Shown piece by piece: positions 19,766-30,382 of a stretch of DNA of 33,368 bases (the stretch's first letter is position 1; the number at the start of each line of letters is the position of its first letter). The translations under genes were made by a program, and so were the position numbers. The notes under the pieces were generated by a model. The model worked only from the letters and a program-made list of their open reading frames with translations. It searched no databases and was not told where the DNA came from. Source of the DNA: an uncultured Leptolyngbya sp. (GTDB lineage: Bacteria; Cyanobacteriota; Cyanobacteriia; Phormidesmidales; Phormidesmidaceae); NCBI GenBank assembly GCA_937899365.1, contig CALBPH010000840.1, forward strand, positions 1 to 33,368, in the 5' to 3' direction.

Positions 19766-20366
19766 TTCACTTAGTAAGAAAAATCTGAAAAATCCACTGT
19801 GCGCCTTGCAACCAATAAATGTCTCCTATTTTTCATGCAACGCACACCGCCATTGCATGTGTCTTCGCACTTGAACAAGAAATTTTATAATTTATTTTGA
19901 TTTTGATAGGCAATATTTATGTGTACATTGATACACTCTCATAACCCTTGAAATAAAAGGACCTGAGCTCAGAGCCGTTCATAGAAAGCTATGGATTTCT
20001 GACAACTTGCTGCAATTCCTCTGGGCGTTTTCATAGAAAGCATGTTACTACTGTAGAAACACGGATAGACTCCGCAGTCAGTCCAACATTTTTACATTGG
20101 TAGTGATCATTACAAGCTTTGCTAACTATGAAATCCTTGTTCAGAGTGTTGGCGAATGTGTACCTGTGTGAGCGCTGGTTCTGTATGTTGAGTAGTCTGT
20201 TCACATTATCAGATAAGTCTTTCATCAGCTAATAATCCTAATGAGGTTCATCCGCCTGACTTAACGTTATCTACTGTTGAGCGTCTCGGAGTGAGCCTAC
20301 TGAGGTTGGTGATTTATTATTTGATAATTTTGATCTGTTGCATTTAAGGAATACGAGGAAAGCGGC

Positions 20367-21500
20367 ATGACCCAAACAAATACCGTTCTTGAGGACTTGA
20401 GACCCAGTAATCATTTAGATTCGCTAATCGATCCTGAAGCTGGGAAAACATTTACAAGCTCCGAGGAAGAGGTCCAGGGTACTAAAGCTGCTAAGGGAGC
20501 ATCTCGACGCCGTAGTTCATCAGCATCAGCGGCGGCTCAGTCGAAAAAGAAGCACTACACCGAAGATTCTATTCGACTGTATTTACAAGAAATTGGGCGT
20601 ATTCGTCTGCTAAGGGCAGAGGAAGAAATTGAGCTGGCTCGTAAAATTGCCGACTTGCTAGAACTTGAACGCATCCGTGACGATCTATCTGATGGGATGG
20701 ATGATGAGCCGGATGATTCTGATTGGGCAGCGGCTGTGGATATGCCTCTACCCGCCTTTCGCCGTCGTCTCCACCTCGGACGTCGCGCCAAGGACAAAAT
20801 GGTTCAATCTAACTTGCGCTTGGTAGTTTCCATCGCAAAGAAATACATGAACCGCGGGCTATCTTTTCAAGACCTCATTCAGGAAGGTAGCTTAGGTTTG
20901 ATCCGGGCTGCTGAAAAGTTTGACCATGAGAAAGGTTATAAGTTTTCCACCTACGCTACTTGGTGGATTCGTCAGGCAATTACCCGGGCCATTGCTGATC
21001 AGTCCCGTACTATTCGCCTGCCGGTACACCTGTATGAAACTATTTCTCGCATCAAGAAAACTACCAAGCTTCTATCCCAAGAGCTAGGGCGCAAGCCAAC
21101 GGAAGAAGAAATTGCGACTCGCATGGAAATGACCATCGAGAAACTGCGGTTTATTGCCAAATCTGCTCAGCTGCCAATTTCATTAGAAACACCCATTGGT
21201 AAGGAAGAAGATTCTCGCCTGGGCGACTTTATTGAGTCCGATGGTGAAACACCTGAAGATGAAGTATCTAAGAGTCTTTTGCGTGAAGATCTAGAAGGTG
21301 TACTGAGTACATTAAGCCCCCGCGAACGTGATGTTCTTCGGCTACGTTACGGTCTAGACGACGGCCGGATGAAGACCCTAGAAGAGATTGGTCAGATTTT
21401 CAACGTGACTCGTGAGCGGATTCGCCAAATTGAGGCTAAGGCTCTACGCAAGCTACGTCACCCAAATCGCAATAGCGTACTCAAAGAGTACATTCGCTAA
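20367..21500 (+). CDS. sigA: Group-1 RNA polymerase sigma factor (SigA/RpoD-type)
   Basis: [88 protein letters not shown]. Confidence 0.95.
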   Translation: MTQTNTVLEDLRPSNHLDSLIDPEAGKTFTSSEEEVQGTKAAKGASRRRSSSASAAAQSKKKHYTEDSIRLYLQEIGRIRLLRAEEEIELARKIADLLELERIRDDLSDGMDDEPDDSDWAAAVDMPLPAFRRRLHLGRRAKDKMVQSNLRLVVSIAKKYMNRGLSFQDLIQEGSLGLIRAAEKFDHEKGYKFSTYATWWIRQAITRAIADQSRTIRLPVHLYETISRIKKTTKLLSQELGRKPTEEEIATRMEMTIEKLRFIAKSAQLPISLETPIGKEEDSRLGDFIESDGETPEDEVSKSLLREDLEGVLSTLSPRERDVLRLRYGLDDGRMKTLEEIGQIFNVTRERIRQIEAKALRKLRHPNRNSVLKEYIR

Positions 21501-21542
21501 ATTGGTCACTAGCGCTGTTTTTATCAGCTAATAGTCTAGAGA

Positions 21543-21582
21543 TTAAGGCTTGGAGTGTTCATACTCCGAGCCTTAATTTTTT
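21543..21582 (+). terminator. Rho-independent terminator after the sigma factor gene
   Basis: TTAAGGCTTGGAGT-gttcat-ACTCCGAGCCTTAA followed by a T-tract. Confidence 0.9.
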
Positions 21583-21652
21583 AGAACTTTTTACGTCGGG
21601 AGCACAGGAAAAAACCATTAACCAATCAGGTAGACAAAACGGAGTATTTGTT

Positions 21653-21666
21653 GGTACTGTTGTTCT
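21653..21666 (+). promoter_or_regulatory. LexA box 1 (GGTACTGTTGTTCT)
   Basis: Exact match to the published cyanobacterial LexA-box consensus RGTACNNNDGTWCB. Confidence 0.8.
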
Positions 21667-21672
21667 TATAGG

Positions 21673-21686
21673 GGTACGTCTGTTCC
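21673..21686 (+). promoter_or_regulatory. LexA box 2 (GGTACGTCTGTTCC)
   Basis: Exact match to RGTACNNNDGTWCB, 26 bp upstream of the lexA ATG. Embedded in ATAGGGGTACGTCTGTTCCCCTAT. Confidence 0.85.
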
Positions 21687-21712
21687 CCTATGGTTTATCC
21701 TACGAGTAACCC

Positions 21713-22321
21713 ATGGAACCTCTAACCAATGCTCAAGAAGAGCTTTATGACTGGTTAGCTGATTATATTCGTGAACATCAGCACTCTCCCTCCATTCGAC
21801 AAATGATGCGGGCTATGGGGCTTAAGTCTCCGGCACCTATCCAAAGCCGCCTCGATCATCTTCGCAAAAAGGGGTATATCGACTGGAATGAGGGTAAAGC
21901 CAGAACGATACGTATTTTGCAGGGGAGTGGTGGGGTTCCCATCAAGGGTACAATTGCTGCCGGCTCCATGGTAGAAGCGTTTGCAGACGTTGCAGACGAA
22001 CATCTCGATTTATCTTCATTACCCATTAAGTCCCATGATTACGCCTTGCGGGTGCGCGGAGACAGCATGGTTGACGCTCTGATTGATAATGGGGATTTTG
22101 TAATTATGCGCCCGGTGGAAGATCCCAGCAGCATCAAGGAAGGAACCATTGTGGCTGCCCGTGTAGAAAGTGCAACCACCCTTAAATATCTGTACCGTCA
22201 AGGTAATGATGTAGTGCTCAAGCCTGCTAACCCTAGCTATGAGCCCATGGTCTATCCGGCTCAAGACGTAGATATCCAGGGTCGGCTGCTGGCGGTCTGG
22301 CGTAGTCAGGATTTGAGTTAG
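21713..22321 (+). CDS. lexA: LexA repressor
   Basis: N-terminal wHTH HQHSPSIRQMMRAMGLKSPAPIQSRLDHLRKKGYI. Cleavage-type Ala-Gly IAAGS, catalytic Ser in RGDSM, Lys in TTLKYLYR. Confidence 0.95.
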   Translation: MEPLTNAQEELYDWLADYIREHQHSPSIRQMMRAMGLKSPAPIQSRLDHLRKKGYIDWNEGKARTIRILQGSGGVPIKGTIAAGSMVEAFADVADEHLDLSSLPIKSHDYALRVRGDSMVDALIDNGDFVIMRPVEDPSSIKEGTIVAARVESATTLKYLYRQGNDVVLKPANPSYEPMVYPAQDVDIQGRLLAVWRSQDLS

Positions 22322-22456
22322 GGCTAGTTTTTTACGCCTCAATGGTTATCTGTCTAGAGATTGTTTATCCAACTTCGGCAAATCTGATAATTGTGCCTAA
22401 TTTCAAGGTCTTTGCTCTACTAAACTAGAGGCGCACAGGATTGGGCAAAGGTATCT

Positions 22457-24067
22457 ATGGTGAATTTGTTAGGGAAACCTTGGCAGCGAGGTTTTGCGAT
22501 CGCACTGTTAATCATCAGTCTCGGTCTCAATAGCTGTCAGCAGCTATCCCTACAGCCCCCCAGTTCCCAAAGCACCCACATATTAGAGTTTATCCCCAGG
22601 CAGTCCCTATTTGCGGCGGTAGTAGACACCACAATAACGCCAGGAAAAGCTTGGCAACGCTCAAATCTTTCTCCGGCTCTAGCCCAGACCATAGACTCAT
22701 TTTTTACTCCGCTAGCCATTAATCCCAGCGAAGATATTCGCCCTTGGTTAGGCGACAATATTGCCTTTGCCATTACGGACAAGGATCTAGATCTAGATCG
22801 TCGCGGTCGTCAAACTGGCTATCTTTTAGTCGCCGATACGGCTGACGATGAAAACCTGAGGGAGTTTTTAGAGCTATTTTGGCAGCGGCAAACGGTGGCT
22901 GGCACACAGCCCGTTTTAACGTCAGGAAACGGTGTGCCCATTATTGCTGGTACGGTGGCCCAAGGAACGCAACCGCTGGCAACCGCTGTTGTGGATGAAC
23001 ACACCCTACTTGTGGCGAACGATATCAAAGTTCTACGCCAGAGTCTGCGGGTTGCCCAAGCTCCGGCGTTACAACTATCGCAGCGCGACTGTTGCACCCC
23101 CGTCTGGATTAACTTACACATTCCAGACTTTGTCGACTGGCTAGGGTTGGCCACGCCGGCCAAGATGCAGTTTATGTCATCGCTTCAGTGGCAGCAGTTA
23201 AGCGCAACGGCCATATTACGCCCACAGCAGATGGTAATCAATACCCAGCTAACCGCATTGGGCAACAACCATCCGCCTGAATTCGAGGTGTCACAACCAG
23301 ATACAAAAACAGAACCAGATACTAACCTCAGCAGTCCTCAGCAATACTTGCCAGCATCCGTAGCATGGGCAGCAATGGGTCATGACTTGCGTCCCCTATG
23401 GACCGATCTATGGGATCAGCTTGGTCGCTATCAAGGATTGCCATTTCCTCTGCGACAGGGGCAGCAATGGCAATCGACGCAGCTTGCCCAAGCCCTATCT
23501 GGACCACTTACCCAGCTTTTGTCCCATGATTATGCCGTCGGTCAGCTAACTGACGGTACCTGGCTCATGGCTGTGACAACGGCTGAACCAACGGTGACAG
23601 AGCAGTTAGACAGTATAGCCGAGCAGCAAGGATTAACCGTTAGCCAATTAACGTTAGAGGGCCAAACGGTTAAAGCGTGGAGCCGCTTAAAAACTCGTGT
23701 AGATGCCCGCAATCGAGAAACCACGGTTGAAACGGAACTTGTGGGTGTCCATACTTAGGTCAATGTCGGCGATGTGTTTGACAGATCCCTTAGTGGTGTG
23801 AGCACTGCTTTAGCTGCCCCTACTAATACACTGACCACAACCCCACGATTTGAACGCACCGTGCAGTCAATGGATAAGTCGAATCAAGGTTATATGTATG
23901 GAACTTGGTCAGATCTAGATCGTCTTTTGGAAAGTAATCGTTGGTTTTCCTTAGTAAGACCCATTTTGCAGCCCTGGAGCGACTCGATTGATGCGATCGC
24001 AATTACCAGCTACGGAAAAACGGACAATCAATCGACCGGAACAGTCTCAATTTTATTGAAGAACTAA
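22457..24067 (+). pseudogene. DUF3352-like (putative lipoprotein) gene interrupted by in-frame TAG (23756-23758)
   Basis: N-terminal signal ending GLNSC, then LEFIPRQSLFAAVVDT. After the TAG the same frame continues VNVGDVFDRSLSGVSTALAAPTNTL... to TAA near 24067. Confidence 0.75.
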
Positions 24068-24228
24068 CTGTTCTAAGCTGCAGACTAGGGGTTCCCTAAT
24101 GGGTAGCCTAGCGTATGGGGACGAACACTTTCAATTGACGTTGTTCAGCAGCCTCTGCTGATAAGTCCAGTAAAAGTGCTAGTTTTGAACATCTGTAAAG
24201 CTAAACTATAAGTTATTGATATTTAGCC

Positions 24229-24561
24229 ATGACAATCTCTATGGACTTAAGTGTTCATGTAATTGAGCCCAGCGGTATTTTAGACGGTACCCAAACCGCC
24301 ACATTTCGTCAGCAAGTCAACGTTGCCCTGGAGAAAGGTGCCAAGATACTGCTCATCGACCTAAAGGACATCACATTTGTAGATAGTTCCGGTCTGGGTG
24401 TTTTGGTTGCATGCTTAAAGAATGCCCGCACCGCTGGTTGCAAAATGTATGTTTGCTCCATCAACGAGCAAATCCGCATGTTGTTTGAACTCACCAGCAT
24501 GGATCGAGTGTTTGAGATCTTTGAAGACCGAGCCGCCTTCGAAGCAGCTGTGCTCAAATAG
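24229..24561 (+). CDS. STAS-domain anti-sigma factor antagonist
   Basis: SGILDGTQTATFRQQVNVALEKGAKILLIDLKDITFVDSSGLGVLVACLKNA is a canonical STAS motif (DSSG). Confidence 0.92.
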   Translation: MTISMDLSVHVIEPSGILDGTQTATFRQQVNVALEKGAKILLIDLKDITFVDSSGLGVLVACLKNARTAGCKMYVCSINEQIRMLFELTSMDRVFEIFEDRAAFEAAVLK

Positions 24562-24593
24562 CTTATGTGCAAATTTGCCTAACTTGATTGTTA

Positions 24594-24641
24594 GCGTTGC
24601 TGAGCCTTGGCTCGACAAGCACCCCCTCCAAATTAGGAATA
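24594..24641 (+). repeat. Possible internally deleted relic of the same MITE-like family
   Basis: gttagcgttgctgagcct resembles the left end of copy 1; caccccctccaaattagg resembles the right end of copy 4. Confidence 0.3.
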
Positions 24642-24654
24642 TCTGATTATTTTT

Positions 24655-24686
24655 AGCCCGCTGATATACCAGCGGGCTTATTTTTT
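24655..24686 (+). terminator. Rho-independent terminator after the STAS gene
   Basis: AGCCCGCTG-atatac-CAGCGGGCT-TATTTTTT. Confidence 0.9.
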
Positions 24687-24783
24687 ATCAAAAAGTTTGG
24701 GCTTCTGCCTAGAGCCAGACCGACGAATACATCTGAATTGAGTAGACTAAAGGTATCGGCGTTTTTAACTCTATTACAAATCT

Positions 24784-25458
24784 ATGGTGCTTTTTGGACT
24801 TGGTGGCTTAGGCAAAAAAGCGACAATACCGTCTCCTGCAGATGCATTGCCAGGCCGTTCTGAGAAAATGCCTGTTCCTAAGCAGCATTACGTTAATGGC
24901 AATCCGTTTCAGCCCCCCTTCCCCGACGGCATGCAGACGGCTATGTTTGGTCTGGGCTGCTTTTGGGGCGCGGAGCGTCGCTTTTGGCAACAAGCGGGCG
25001 TCTTTTCTACAGCCGTTGGCTACAGCGCTGGTCACACCCCGAATCCCACCTATCGAGAGGTCTGTTCAGGCATGACTGGCCATAACGAAGTGGTACTCGT
25101 GGTTTTTGACCCCAGCGTCATTAGCTATGAACAGCTCTTAAAGGTCTTCTGGGAAAGCCATAACCCTACCCAGGGTATGCGTCAGGGCAATGATGCTGGC
25201 ACCCAGTACCGTTCTGGAATTTATGCCTATTCTCCTGAACAAAAGGCGACTGCCGAAAAATCTTTAACGATGTACCAGGAAGCCCTCAGCCAAGCTGGTC
25301 ATGGCACAATCACCACTGAAATTTTGGATGCGCCTGAGTTTTACTATGCTGAAGACTATCATCAGCAGTATCTAGCGAAAAATCCTGGTGGTTACTGCGG
25401 TCTGGGTGGTATTAACGTTGCTTGCCCCATTGGTGTGGGCGTAGCATCCGATAGTTAA
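24784..25458 (+). CDS. msrA: Peptide-methionine (S)-S-oxide reductase
   Basis: [63 protein letters not shown]. Confidence 0.95.
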   Translation: MVLFGLGGLGKKATIPSPADALPGRSEKMPVPKQHYVNGNPFQPPFPDGMQTAMFGLGCFWGAERRFWQQAGVFSTAVGYSAGHTPNPTYREVCSGMTGHNEVVLVVFDPSVISYEQLLKVFWESHNPTQGMRQGNDAGTQYRSGIYAYSPEQKATAEKSLTMYQEALSQAGHGTITTEILDAPEFYYAEDYHQQYLAKNPGGYCGLGGINVACPIGVGVASDS

Positions 25459-25478
25459 TCAAAATAAAAATACGCACA

Positions 25479-25508
25479 GCAAACGTCCTAATGCATTAGG
25501 ACGTTTGC
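25479..25508. terminator. Perfect 30-bp palindrome, probably a transcription terminator between convergent msrA and pheS
   Basis: GCAAACGTCCTAATGCATTAGGACGTTTGC. On the minus strand it is followed by a T-rich run. Confidence 0.6.
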
Positions 25509-25674
25509 CCGTCCCATTGGCGCTGCAGCTTAACACTTTCAGGGGCCATAACTTGTCCGAACCAACGTGACCAACGCTATAAAGTCAGGCAAATGCTATT
25601 GGGCCCAGCCGCCCAGCAGTAAACCACAGCTTTGCTTAACGATCTATCACCAAAATCAATACCCAAACCGGCAT

Positions 25675-26697
25675 TTAAAACTGCTGTAGGAAGCGAAGAT
25701 CGCTGGCATAGAGGCGGCGAATATCGTCAATCTGACTCTGGACCATGGCTAAACGTTCCACACCCAAGCCTGCGGCAAAACCACTGTAAACCTCTGGGTC
25801 ATAGCCAACGGATTTGAGTACGTTGGGGTCAATCATGCCACAACCCAGAACTTCTAACCATTTGCCCTTCCATTTAACATCAACCTCAGCTGAGGGTTCG
25901 GTAAAAGGGAAATAGCTAGGGCGTAGTCTTACTTCGATATCACCGAATAGGGCTTCTAAAAAGAGCTGGATAGTGCCTCGCAAATCGGCGAAGGTAATGT
26001 TCTTATCGACGGCAAAGAATTCAATCTGATGGAAAACGGCCGCATGGGTCGCATCCACGGTATCTCGCCGATAACAACGGCCCGTCGCCAATACCCGCAG
26101 CGGTGGCTCATGATTTTCCATGTAGCGGATTTGGGTATTGGAGGTGTGGGTGCGCATCATTTTGCCGTTGGGCAGATACAGCGTATCCTGCATATCCCGA
26201 GCAGGGTGGTCAGGCAAAAAGTTAAGCGCCTCAAAGTTGTAGTAGTCCTCTTCAATTTCAGGACCGCTAGCAACCGTATAGCCAAGACCGATAAAAATGT
26301 CAGTAATCTGGTCAATGATGCTGTTAATCGGGTGGACTCGCCCTTGGGGTAAGTAAGTGCCCGGCATGGACACGTCCAGGGTTTCAGCCTCTAGCTGAGC
26401 TTGAATTTTAGCGTCTTGTAGGGCGGTTTTTTGCTCGTCAATACTGGCTTGCAGGGCCGTCTTCACCTGGTTAGCTAAGGCTCCAATGCGAGGACGATCT
26501 TCGGCGGACAGCTTGCCCATGCCACCTAAGATTTTAGAAAGCTTACCCTTTTTTCCCAGATAGCCCACCCGAAACTGCTCAAGTTCGTCTAGGCTGCTCA
26601 GTGTGGCGATTTCATCGCTAGCTTCTTGCTGTAATGTACTCAGTTGCTGCTCTAGGTCGGTGGTCATACTGGCCAAAAGTCGAAACGGGACGGGCAT
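25675..26697 (-). CDS. pheS: Phenylalanine--tRNA ligase alpha subunit
   Basis: [93 protein letters not shown]. Confidence 0.96.
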   Translation of the reverse strand: MPVPFRLLASMTTDLEQQLSTLQQEASDEIATLSSLDELEQFRVGYLGKKGKLSKILGGMGKLSAEDRPRIGALANQVKTALQASIDEQKTALQDAKIQAQLEAETLDVSMPGTYLPQGRVHPINSIIDQITDIFIGLGYTVASGPEIEEDYYNFEALNFLPDHPARDMQDTLYLPNGKMMRTHTSNTQIRYMENHEPPLRVLATGRCYRRDTVDATHAAVFHQIEFFAVDKNITFADLRGTIQLFLEALFGDIEVRLRPSYFPFTEPSAEVDVKWKGKWLEVLGCGMIDPNVLKSVGYDPEVYSGFAAGLGVERLAMVQSQIDDIRRLYASDLRFLQQF

Positions 26698-26737
26698 AAA
26701 AGACAGTCTTTAGTCTACACCGAAGCTTTGATTCCCT

Positions 26738-27580
26738 ATGAAACTATTAATCAGCAACGATGATGGTATTTTTGCCACGGGCATTCGTACCCTTGCCAAT
26801 ACCTTGGCAACCAAGGGGCATGAGGTAACCGTGGTCTGTCCCGATCGAGAACGCTCTGCTACGGGACATGGAATCACCATGCATCGCCCCATTCGAGCTG
26901 AGCAGGTAGCCGCCATATACCATCCACAGATTCCAGCTTGGGCCTGCTCTGGCACACCGGCTGACTGTGTCAAACTAGCCCTCGATGCGCTGCTAGATAG
27001 CCCACCTGACTGTGTACTTTCAGGGATTAACCACGGGGCTAATTTGGGTAATGACGTCCTTTACTCAGGCACGGTCTCAGCAGCAATGGAAGGTCTGCTA
27101 GAAGGAATTCCGAGCTTGGCCGTCAGCTTGGCTAGTTTTACCCATTCAGACTTTCAACCGGCAGCAGACTATGTATGTCAGTTATTGCCTCAAGTGGCGC
27201 ATCTAGAGCAGCCCCTGCTGCTTAATTTAAATATTCCAGCAGTGGCTAAATCTAAAATCCAAGGCGTGACCGTAGCCCGTCTGGGAGTGCGTCGGTATCG
27301 CGATCTGTTTGAGAAGCGCACTGACCCCCGTGGAAAAACCTACTATTGGCTAGCAGGAGAAGTCTTAGAAGAGAGCGATAACGATCTGCCCCATGGATTG
27401 CCCAATAGTCTGAGCCAAGCGCAAAACATGGACGTTATGACCCGATTTACCACCGATGTGAGGGCGATCAAAGCTGGCTACATTACGGTTACGCCCCTAC
27501 ATTACGACCTCACTGCCTACAATGACTTAGCCAAGCTACAGAACCACCTGCCTGAGATGTGTAATGGGGAAAAGGAATAG
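26738..27580 (+). CDS. surE: 5'/3'-nucleotidase SurE
   Basis: [58 protein letters not shown]. Confidence 0.95.
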   Translation: MKLLISNDDGIFATGIRTLANTLATKGHEVTVVCPDRERSATGHGITMHRPIRAEQVAAIYHPQIPAWACSGTPADCVKLALDALLDSPPDCVLSGINHGANLGNDVLYSGTVSAAMEGLLEGIPSLAVSLASFTHSDFQPAADYVCQLLPQVAHLEQPLLLNLNIPAVAKSKIQGVTVARLGVRRYRDLFEKRTDPRGKTYYWLAGEVLEESDNDLPHGLPNSLSQAQNMDVMTRFTTDVRAIKAGYITVTPLHYDLTAYNDLAKLQNHLPEMCNGEKE

Positions 27581-27906
27581 CCTATTTTTGACAGGGCTTT
27601 GGGCAAACTGGCTGTAAGCAATATGGCTTAACCTAGAGAATAGTTACCCATACAGTCAAACATGGCTGAGAACATGGACCCAATGGAAAAATCTTAACAA
27701 TTACAGATGTGCGCTTTATGGCTTGATCTATAAAGACAGTCTAGGTATACAGAGGTTTTGGTTAAATCACTGGGTAAGATTACTCCTGATAACTACCTGT
27801 TTCGTCAGAAAAAAGGGGGATACGCTGCGCTAATGGGTGTCAGAAAGCCAGTCAACTACCATTAAGCAAAATTCGCGTCCCTCATTAACGTCATTTTTAG
27901 CCACTG

Positions 27907-28788
27907 ATGTCCGACTCGAATACTCAATTTACGATTCACTTTTGGGGAGTACGGGGAAGTATCCCTTGCCCCGGTGCCGAAACGGTTCGCTACGGTGGCA
28001 ACACGTCTTGTATAGAGATGCGGGTTAACGGTGAGCGTTTGATTTTTGATGGAGGCACGGGGTTACGGGAACTGGGGCAGCAGATTTTAGACGAAGGCCA
28101 GGCGGTGCAAGCCAGCATGTTCTTCACCCATTCCCATTGGGATCATATTCAGGGATTTCCCTTCTTTGTACCTGCCTTTTTGCCAAGTAATCAGTTTGAA
28201 GTGTACGGCGTAATCTCGCCCAATGGGGCAACGATTGAGCAACGCCTCAACGATCAAATGTTGCATCCTAACTTTCCTGTACCGCTACAGATAATGCAGG
28301 CACAGCTAAAGTTTTGCGATCTCTCTGTGGGTGAAACAGTAGCCATCGGCGACATCAATGTTATTAACGCTCTGCTCAATCATCCGGGCGAGGCCGTCGG
28401 CTATCGGGTTGAGTGGAATGGTCTGGCAGCTGCCTACATTACTGACACTGAGCACTTCCCAGATCGGCTAGATGAAAACGTACTGTATCTGGCTCAAAAT
28501 GCCGATGTGATGATCTATGACTGCACCTATACCGATGCAGAGTATCACGATGAAAACACCAGTAAGGTCGGGTGGGGACACTCTACTTGGCAAGAGGCAG
28601 TCAAACTAGCAAAAGCCGCCAATGTGAAAAAGCTAGTGGTTTTCCACCATGATCCGCTCCATGACGACGACTTTATGGATGCTATTGGCAAAAAAACAGC
28701 AGCAGAATTTCCCAATAGCATCGTGGCTCGTGAAGGCATGATTCTGGATTTAGCTGAGTTGAAAGCCCGAGAACTAGCCAGCCGATAG
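27907..28788 (+). CDS. MBL-fold metallo-hydrolase
   Basis: FWGVRGSIPCPG, FFTHSHWDHIQGFPFF, HPGEAVGYRVE, GHSTWQEAVKLAKAANVKKLVVFHHDP. Confidence 0.9.
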   Translation: MSDSNTQFTIHFWGVRGSIPCPGAETVRYGGNTSCIEMRVNGERLIFDGGTGLRELGQQILDEGQAVQASMFFTHSHWDHIQGFPFFVPAFLPSNQFEVYGVISPNGATIEQRLNDQMLHPNFPVPLQIMQAQLKFCDLSVGETVAIGDINVINALLNHPGEAVGYRVEWNGLAAAYITDTEHFPDRLDENVLYLAQNADVMIYDCTYTDAEYHDENTSKVGWGHSTWQEAVKLAKAANVKKLVVFHHDPLHDDDFMDAIGKKTAAEFPNSIVAREGMILDLAELKARELASR

Positions 28789-28972
28789 GGTGTTTATTGA
28801 GTTAACTCTAGTCGAACAGGTGAGGCCCTGGCCTAACAGCAAAGTTTAGAGATTTTGTAAGCTATACGACACCCCAGAGCAATACCTTCATCTAATATCT
28901 GAGAATTGAAGAATTCAGCACGAATAATCGATTCAGACTAGCTATCTAGCACTAGAAAAATTAATTCAAAAA

Positions 28973-29043
28973 GCGGGTGACGCGATTCGAACGCGCGACA
29001 TTCACCTTGGCAAGGTGACGCTCTACCACTGAGCTACACCCGC
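28973..29043 (-). tRNA. tRNA-Gly (anticodon GCC)
   Basis: The reverse complement GCGGGTGTAGCTCAGTGGTAGAGCGTCACCTTGCCAAGGTGAATGTCGCGCGTTCGAATCGCGTCACCCGC folds as a cloverleaf. Confidence 0.96.
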
Positions 29044-29247
29044 GTTTGCCTTGTTTTGACTTTTACTAGGATGCCATAGAGCGTTTTTCTTTGTCAAACC
29101 TTTTTTTCACGGTCAGGAAGTCGGTAGACTCTGGCTTGTATTTTCTATTTATTGCTCATAATTTATCGCTCAGAGCTACCGATTTTCCAAGGCTGAAAGG
29201 AAAAACTCAAAAGCTAGAACCATTGATCAGCTCTTGTTAGAGAACGC

Positions 29248-29787
29248 TCAAGCGTCTGCTGATTTTGGCAACTGAGGCATCAGACCGGACATTTCTAAGG
29301 CGTTTGCTGGTTTTGGTAGTTGAGACATCAGACTAGCCATTTCCAAGGCACTCATGGCGTAGTTCCATCCTAAGTTGCTCTTGATGCCGGCCCGTTCTAG
29401 GGCTTGCTGCATGGAATCGGTGGTTAAAATACCAAACACGACCGGTACACCGGTTTGAAATCCAGCAGCGGCGATGCCTTTAGAAACTTCAGCAGCAACA
29501 TAGTCAAAGTGGGGGGTTTGCCCACGAATGACGGCCCCTAAACAAATGATCGCATCGTATTGGCCGCTCAGAGCTAGCTGTCGTGCCACCAGGGCTACTT
29601 CAAAGCTGCCAGGGACCCAAGCATAGTCCACCTGGTTTCCATTGGGATCTATATTGACGCCGTGGCGCTTTAGACAATCCTGACAACCCTCTAGCAATTT
29701 GGTGGTGACTAGGTCATTGAATCGACCAATGACAATTGCAAACCTCGAGGTACTAGAGCGGTCGAAACTTCCTTCAAAAACAGCCAT
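29248..29787 (-). CDS. ribH: 6,7-dimethyl-8-ribityllumazine synthase with duplicated C-terminal segment
   Basis: [75 protein letters not shown]. Confidence 0.95.
   Translation of the reverse strand: MAVFEGSFDRSSTSRFAIVIGRFNDLVTTKLLEGCQDCLKRHGVNIDPNGNQVDYAWVPGSFEVALVARQLALSGQYDAIICLGAVIRGQTPHFDYVAAEVSKGIAAAGFQTGVPVVFGILTTDSMQQALERAGIKSNLGWNYAMSALEMASLMSQLPKPANALEMSGLMPQLPKSADA
29252..29347 (-). repeat. Two tandem 48-bp units at the ribH 3' end
   Basis: 29252-29299 and 29300-29347 match at about 38 of 48 positions, encoding [16 protein letters not shown] / [16 protein letters not shown]. Confidence 0.9.
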
Positions 29788-29919
29788 GGAATTACTCTAT
29801 GTAAAAAATAAGGTGGTAGGCCTCAATGACCTTACCACCCGGCAACAAATGTTTTGTACTTGTAATCCGATCCACTGCGGCTGTCTTGAAACAACCGAAC
29901 ATTTCAGAAAAATACTGCT

Positions 29920-30108
29920 CTAAACCACAAAGTAGTTGAGGCTACCCACCACGACTACCAAAACACCCCAAATAATTGACCCTAGGAAGATCAAACGCTT
30001 CGACTGCTCCCAGTTTTGGGGTGAAGCATAGGCTACGGGTACACCGATCACCATGACAAAAGACCAAACTACCAGAATGAATAAAAACAGTTGAAATAGG
30101 ATAGACAT
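29920..30108 (-). CDS. psbZ: Photosystem II protein PsbZ (Ycf9)
   Basis: 62-aa two-helix protein: [62 protein letters not shown]. Confidence 0.93.
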   Translation of the reverse strand: MSILFQLFLFILVVWSFVMVIGVPVAYASPQNWEQSKRLIFLGSIIWGVLVVVVGSLNYFVV

Positions 30109-30382
30109 AACTCGCCACTCTCAAGACAGCAAAAGATCTGACACACCATACCCAGGGGGAAAACTGCCACGCTAGCTAAACAGAATTTCGCCTCTACGCT
30201 GGGACAAGCCTCTTAATCTATTGATGGTGATACAGTGTGGAGCACTGATCGCCTTATTTAGTAAGCTATCAAACATTAGGCCCCTAGCGAAAGCGTTTTA
30301 CCTGAATCTATGGGGATTAATCTTTTTGGACTAATATTTGCGAGTTGCTGGCAAATCGGCGGATTGGGCTGACGGATGTGAT

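Noticed and set aside
26747-26758. aatcagcaacga at the surE start as another MITE terminus
   Set aside because: This is the conserved SurE ISNDDG coding sequence, so the match is coincidental.
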